Under the pieces are notes generated by a model. The model had not been told where the DNA came from. It made no database searches and saw only the letters and a program-made list of their open reading frames with translations. Below are positions 6,555 through 8,521 of a stretch of 8,521 nt of DNA, one piece after another. Position 1 is the stretch's first letter, and each line of letters opens with the position of its first letter. The stretch spans positions 1-8,521 of the forward strand of contig JAFADM010000346.1 in the NCBI GenBank assembly GCA_023424865.1, given 5' to 3'. This stretch comes from Bacillota bacterium. GTDB lineage: Bacteria; Bacillota_A; Clostridia; DSM-8532. The position numbers and the translations under genes are program-made.

Positions 6555-6586
6555 CGTCATGAAAATTTGTTGAATTTCATGAAAAT
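6544..6586 (+). repeat. Imperfect tandem direct repeats, operator-like
   Basis: Two abutting copies start with TTGTTGA (6544-6550 and 6567-6573) and both end in TCATGAAAAT (6557-6566 and 6577-6586). The first unit is 23 bases long and the second 20. The second contains the perfect 10-bp palindrome TTTCATGAAA (6575-6584), and the first keeps only its TCATGA core. Repeat spacing of about two helical turns suits tandem binding by a transcription factor dimer or an AraC-type regulator. The copies overlap or follow the candidate promoter, which would favour repression if that promoter is the real one. Confidence 0.5.
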
Positions 6587-6897
6587 GCTATGGGAGAACA
6601 GGTGTGAGGATTGGTTTTGCCTAAGGACCTTGTTTATTTTTATTCTCGGGGGCAAGGCTATTCCCGCCCTAACTTGTCATTATATTTCTCCTCATCTGGG
6701 GGAGCCGGAGCATGGAGTTTTTACAGAGAGCACAATCGGACAATAAGTAGGCAAGAACAACATATTTACTTAACCCCATCCCCTTGTGTACGATAGAGGC
6801 ATCCTAAGCGGCTCAAGCTTAAGCAGCGCTTGCCCGGAGTATTTTCATCGAGCTGCCGGCATTTTCCGGGACACTATTAATAAGGAGACTGATCGTT

Positions 6898-7857
6898 TTG
6901 ACCACGAAAGCATCCAGGCTTATCTCTCCAAAAACCGAGCAGGTCAGGAAAAGAAATGCCACCCTCGTGAAAATGAGAAAGAACTACGATTTATATCTTT
7001 TTCTTCTGCCGACCCTGATCTATCTTCTGATTTTTCGTTATCATCCCATGTACGGTGTTCAAATAGCCTTTAAGGATTTTATTGCCTCCGACGGCATCTG
7101 GGGAAGCGAATGGGTTGGATTTGACCATTTTCTGAGGTTTTTCCGGTCTTATATGTTCAGTACGGTATTGAGAAATACCATTACCTTAAGCTTATACGGC
7201 ATGGTCTTCGGCTTTTTGCCGCCCATACTTCTTGCGCTGATGCTCAATCATGTAGGCTCGGGGCGCTTCAAGAAGTTCGTCCAGTCCGTCACCTACGCAC
7301 CGCATTTTATATCGGTAGTGGTTATGGTGAGTATCCTGTTCTGTTTTCTTTCACCGAGAAGCGGTGTTGTCAATACGGCAATCCAGCTCTTTGGCGGGGA
7401 GCCCATCAACTTTATGGGAGAGCAGCGATGGTTTCGCTTCATCTACATTGTCTCGGGCATCTGGCAGGAGCTGGGCTTTGCCTCGGTTATTTACATAGCC
7501 GCGCTGGCGGGTGTGGGGCCGGAACTTCATGAAGCGGCCATTATGGATGGGGCAAACAAGCTCCAGCGAATCCGTCATATTGATATTCCAGGTATTCTGC
7601 CCACTGCCGTCATCATGCTGATTCTGAAAGCAGGGGGAATTATGAGCGTAGGCTTCCAGAAGACCTTCCTCATGCAGACTCCCTTAAATCTTTCCACTTC
7701 TCAGGTTATTTCCACTTATGTTTATAATGTAGGCTTGATAAATGGCGATTTTTCCTTTGCAACTGCCGTGGGTTTGTTCAATTCCGTGGTGAATTTAATT
7801 ATGATACTGCTGGTTAACGCCATTGCCAGGAAAGTAAATGAAACGAGTCTATGGTAA
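6898..7857 (+). CDS. ABC transporter permease, LplB-like (oligosaccharide/polysaccharide import)
   Basis: This 319-residue integral membrane subunit belongs to a carbohydrate importer of the LplB/binding-protein-dependent permease type. The N-terminal part, with YLFLLPTLIYLLIF (33-46) and YHPMYGVQIAFKDF (48-61), is the hallmark of LplB proteins. About six membrane segments can be seen near 31-48, 91-116, 128-151, 180-204, 234-252 and 286-308. The cytoplasmic EAA loop, which docks the ATPase, reads EAAIMDG (212-218) followed by the conserved IPGILP (230-235). The TTG start is chosen because AAGGAG lies ten bases upstream; the first in-frame ATG would cut off the N-terminal tail. The second permease follows after 17 bases. 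Transporters of this type usually pair with a lipoprotein binding protein and often share an MsmX-like ATPase; neither is in the window. The nearby enzymes suggest that it imports their substrate. Confidence 0.92.
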   Translation: MTTKASRLISPKTEQVRKRNATLVKMRKNYDLYLFLLPTLIYLLIFRYHPMYGVQIAFKDFIASDGIWGSEWVGFDHFLRFFRSYMFSTVLRNTITLSLYGMVFGFLPPILLALMLNHVGSGRFKKFVQSVTYAPHFISVVVMVSILFCFLSPRSGVVNTAIQLFGGEPINFMGEQRWFRFIYIVSGIWQELGFASVIYIAALAGVGPELHEAAIMDGANKLQRIRHIDIPGILPTAVIMLILKAGGIMSVGFQKTFLMQTPLNLSTSQVISTYVYNVGLINGDFSFATAVGLFNSVVNLIMILLVNAIARKVNETSLW

Positions 7858-7874
7858 TAAGGAGGAAATACTAA

Positions 7875-8521
7875 GTGGTAGCGAAAAAGGGAAAGTCCAC
7901 CTTTGACTGGTGGTTTGATATAGTTAATTATACCTTGCTGGGGCTTGTTGCGGCCAGTGTTCTGTATGTGTTGATTTTTGTGTTAAGTGCTTCCGTCAGC
8001 GAGCCGGACGCATTGTATCAGGGGAAAATGGTGCTGTTTCCGGTAGGCTTCACCCTGGAGGGTTACCAGCGTGTCTTTAAGGATATCAGAATCTGGACAG
8101 GTTACTCCAATTCCATTTTGTATACCTTGGTGGGAACTCTTGTAAGCATGTCCCTCACTTTGACCTGTGGCTATGCCCTGTCCCGGAAGGATTTACCCGG
8201 CCGAGGCATCTTTACGGCTCTTATGATGTTCACCATGTTTTTCAGCGGCGGTATGATACCAACTTACCTTACAATACAAAGTCTTGGCATGCTGGACACT
8301 ATCTGGGCCATTGTTATTCCAAATGCCGTAAGTGTCAGTAACGTGATTATTGCACGCACCTTTTTTGCCTCCACCCTGCCCAAGGAAATGCTTGAAGCGG
8401 CGGAAATCGACGGCTGCAGCAATACACGCTACTTCTTCTCCATTGCCCTGCCGCTTTCAAAATCGGTCATTGCCGTACTGGCCCTTTACTATGGCGTATC
8501 CGAGTGGAATGAGTTTTTCTC
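7875..8521 (+). CDS. ABC transporter permease, YtcP/AraQ-like, 3' partial
   Basis: This is the partner permease of the LplB-like subunit, cut by the right edge after 215 codons of a usual 290-300. The translation starts MVAKKGKSTFDWWFDIVNYT, then the first membrane segment (about 19-40) and EPDALYQGKMVLFP-type sequence (43-56). Other family features are ALSRKDLPGR (101-110), MFFSGGMIPTYL (121-132) and the EAA loop EAAEIDGCSNTRYF (174-187), ending at LPLS (192-195). These are typical of the YtcP/AraQ group of sugar permeases. The GTG at 7875 has an ideal AAGGAGG site (7859-7865) nine bases upstream, and the gap to the preceding stop is only 17 bases, so the two are co-transcribed. A binding-protein gene would be expected just to the right. 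Confidence 0.9.
   Translation, partial: MVAKKGKSTFDWWFDIVNYTLLGLVAASVLYVLIFVLSASVSEPDALYQGKMVLFPVGFTLEGYQRVFKDIRIWTGYSNSILYTLVGTLVSMSLTLTCGYALSRKDLPGRGIFTALMMFTMFFSGGMIPTYLTIQSLGMLDTIWAIVIPNAVSVSNVIIARTFFASTLPKEMLEAAEIDGCSNTRYFFSIALPLSKSVIAVLALYYGVSEWNEFF

Larger units (their letters stand above)
6404..6897 (+). other. Intergenic region upstream of the permease genes; no gene recognised
   Basis: About 490 bases lie between the terminator and the first permease gene. The left part has an A-rich run (about 6499-6525), then imperfect tandem repeats (6544-6586). The right part (6600-6897) contains short open frames only, none with a family motif. An example is a TTG frame at 6611-6796, whose ribosome binding site touches the start with no spacing. 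A six-pair inverted repeat, CCCGGA (6833-6838) with TCCGGG (6865-6870), lies just before the permease ribosome binding site. The stretch is best read as regulatory DNA plus an mRNA leader. Confidence 0.6.

Noticed and set aside
6604..6624. Six-codon GTG frame after GGGAG, a possible leader peptide
   Set aside because: No run of regulatory codons and no linked attenuator hairpin; such frames arise by chance.
6611..6796. 61-codon frame starting with TTG before the permease gene
   Set aside because: The purine-rich segment touches the TTG with no spacing, the translation has no recognisable motif, and the composition resembles non-coding DNA.
1..8521. CRISPR arrays, tRNA or rRNA genes, insertion sequences and phage attachment sites
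   Set aside because: No regularly spaced repeats, no tRNA-like cloverleaf, no transposase sequence and no flanking direct repeats were seen on either strand.

Overview
The window reads as chromosomal DNA of a Gram-positive, low-to-mid-GC Bacillota organism (Paenibacillus-like or a clostridial relative). The grounds are strong AGGAGG-type ribosome binding sites, frequent GTG/TTG starts, extended -10 sigma-A-like promoters, and a permease pair of the LplB/YtcP type common in those groups. This taxonomic guess is an inference and is not tied to a marker gene.

Layout from left to right: (1) 1-1305 (+) is the C-terminal three quarters of an AMP-forming acyl-CoA synthetase, cut by the left edge. 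(2) 1306-1394 is a short convergent gap filled by a strong hairpin. (3) 1395-2558 (-) is a minimal DEAD-box RNA helicase. Its promoter can be placed at 2709-2737, and its roughly 140-nt leader carries a terminator-like hairpin with a U7 tract, a possible attenuator. (4) 2559-3060 is a divergent intergenic region with one promoter facing each way. The rightward leader contains an inverted repeat with an alternative fold. (5) 3061-4896 and 4918-6285 (+) are a two-gene unit: a BNR/Asp-box beta-propeller protein of sialidase-like type with a C-terminal beta-rich domain, then a GH140 (apiosidase-like) glycoside hydrolase. It ends at an intrinsic terminator at 6361-6403. (6) 6404-6897 holds no convincing gene but has an A-rich tract, tandem operator-like repeats and candidate promoters. 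(7) 6898-7857 and 7875-8521 (+) are two ABC sugar permeases, LplB-like and YtcP/AraQ-like; the second is cut by the right edge.

Parts 5 to 7 look like one carbohydrate-use locus. The permease pair would import an oligosaccharide with the help of a lipoprotein and an ATPase not seen here. The two enzymes have no signal peptide, so they would dismantle it in the cytoplasm. GH140 was founded on an apiosidase acting on rhamnogalacturonan II side chains, so a plant cell-wall or other apiose-like, rare-sugar glycan is the natural first guess, but the substrate cannot be read from the sequence. The acyl-CoA synthetase and the helicase appear to be unrelated housekeeping neighbours.

The most interesting points are the uncharacterised propeller enzyme paired with a cytoplasmic GH140, the leader attenuator candidate of the helicase, and the tandem repeats before the transporter operon.
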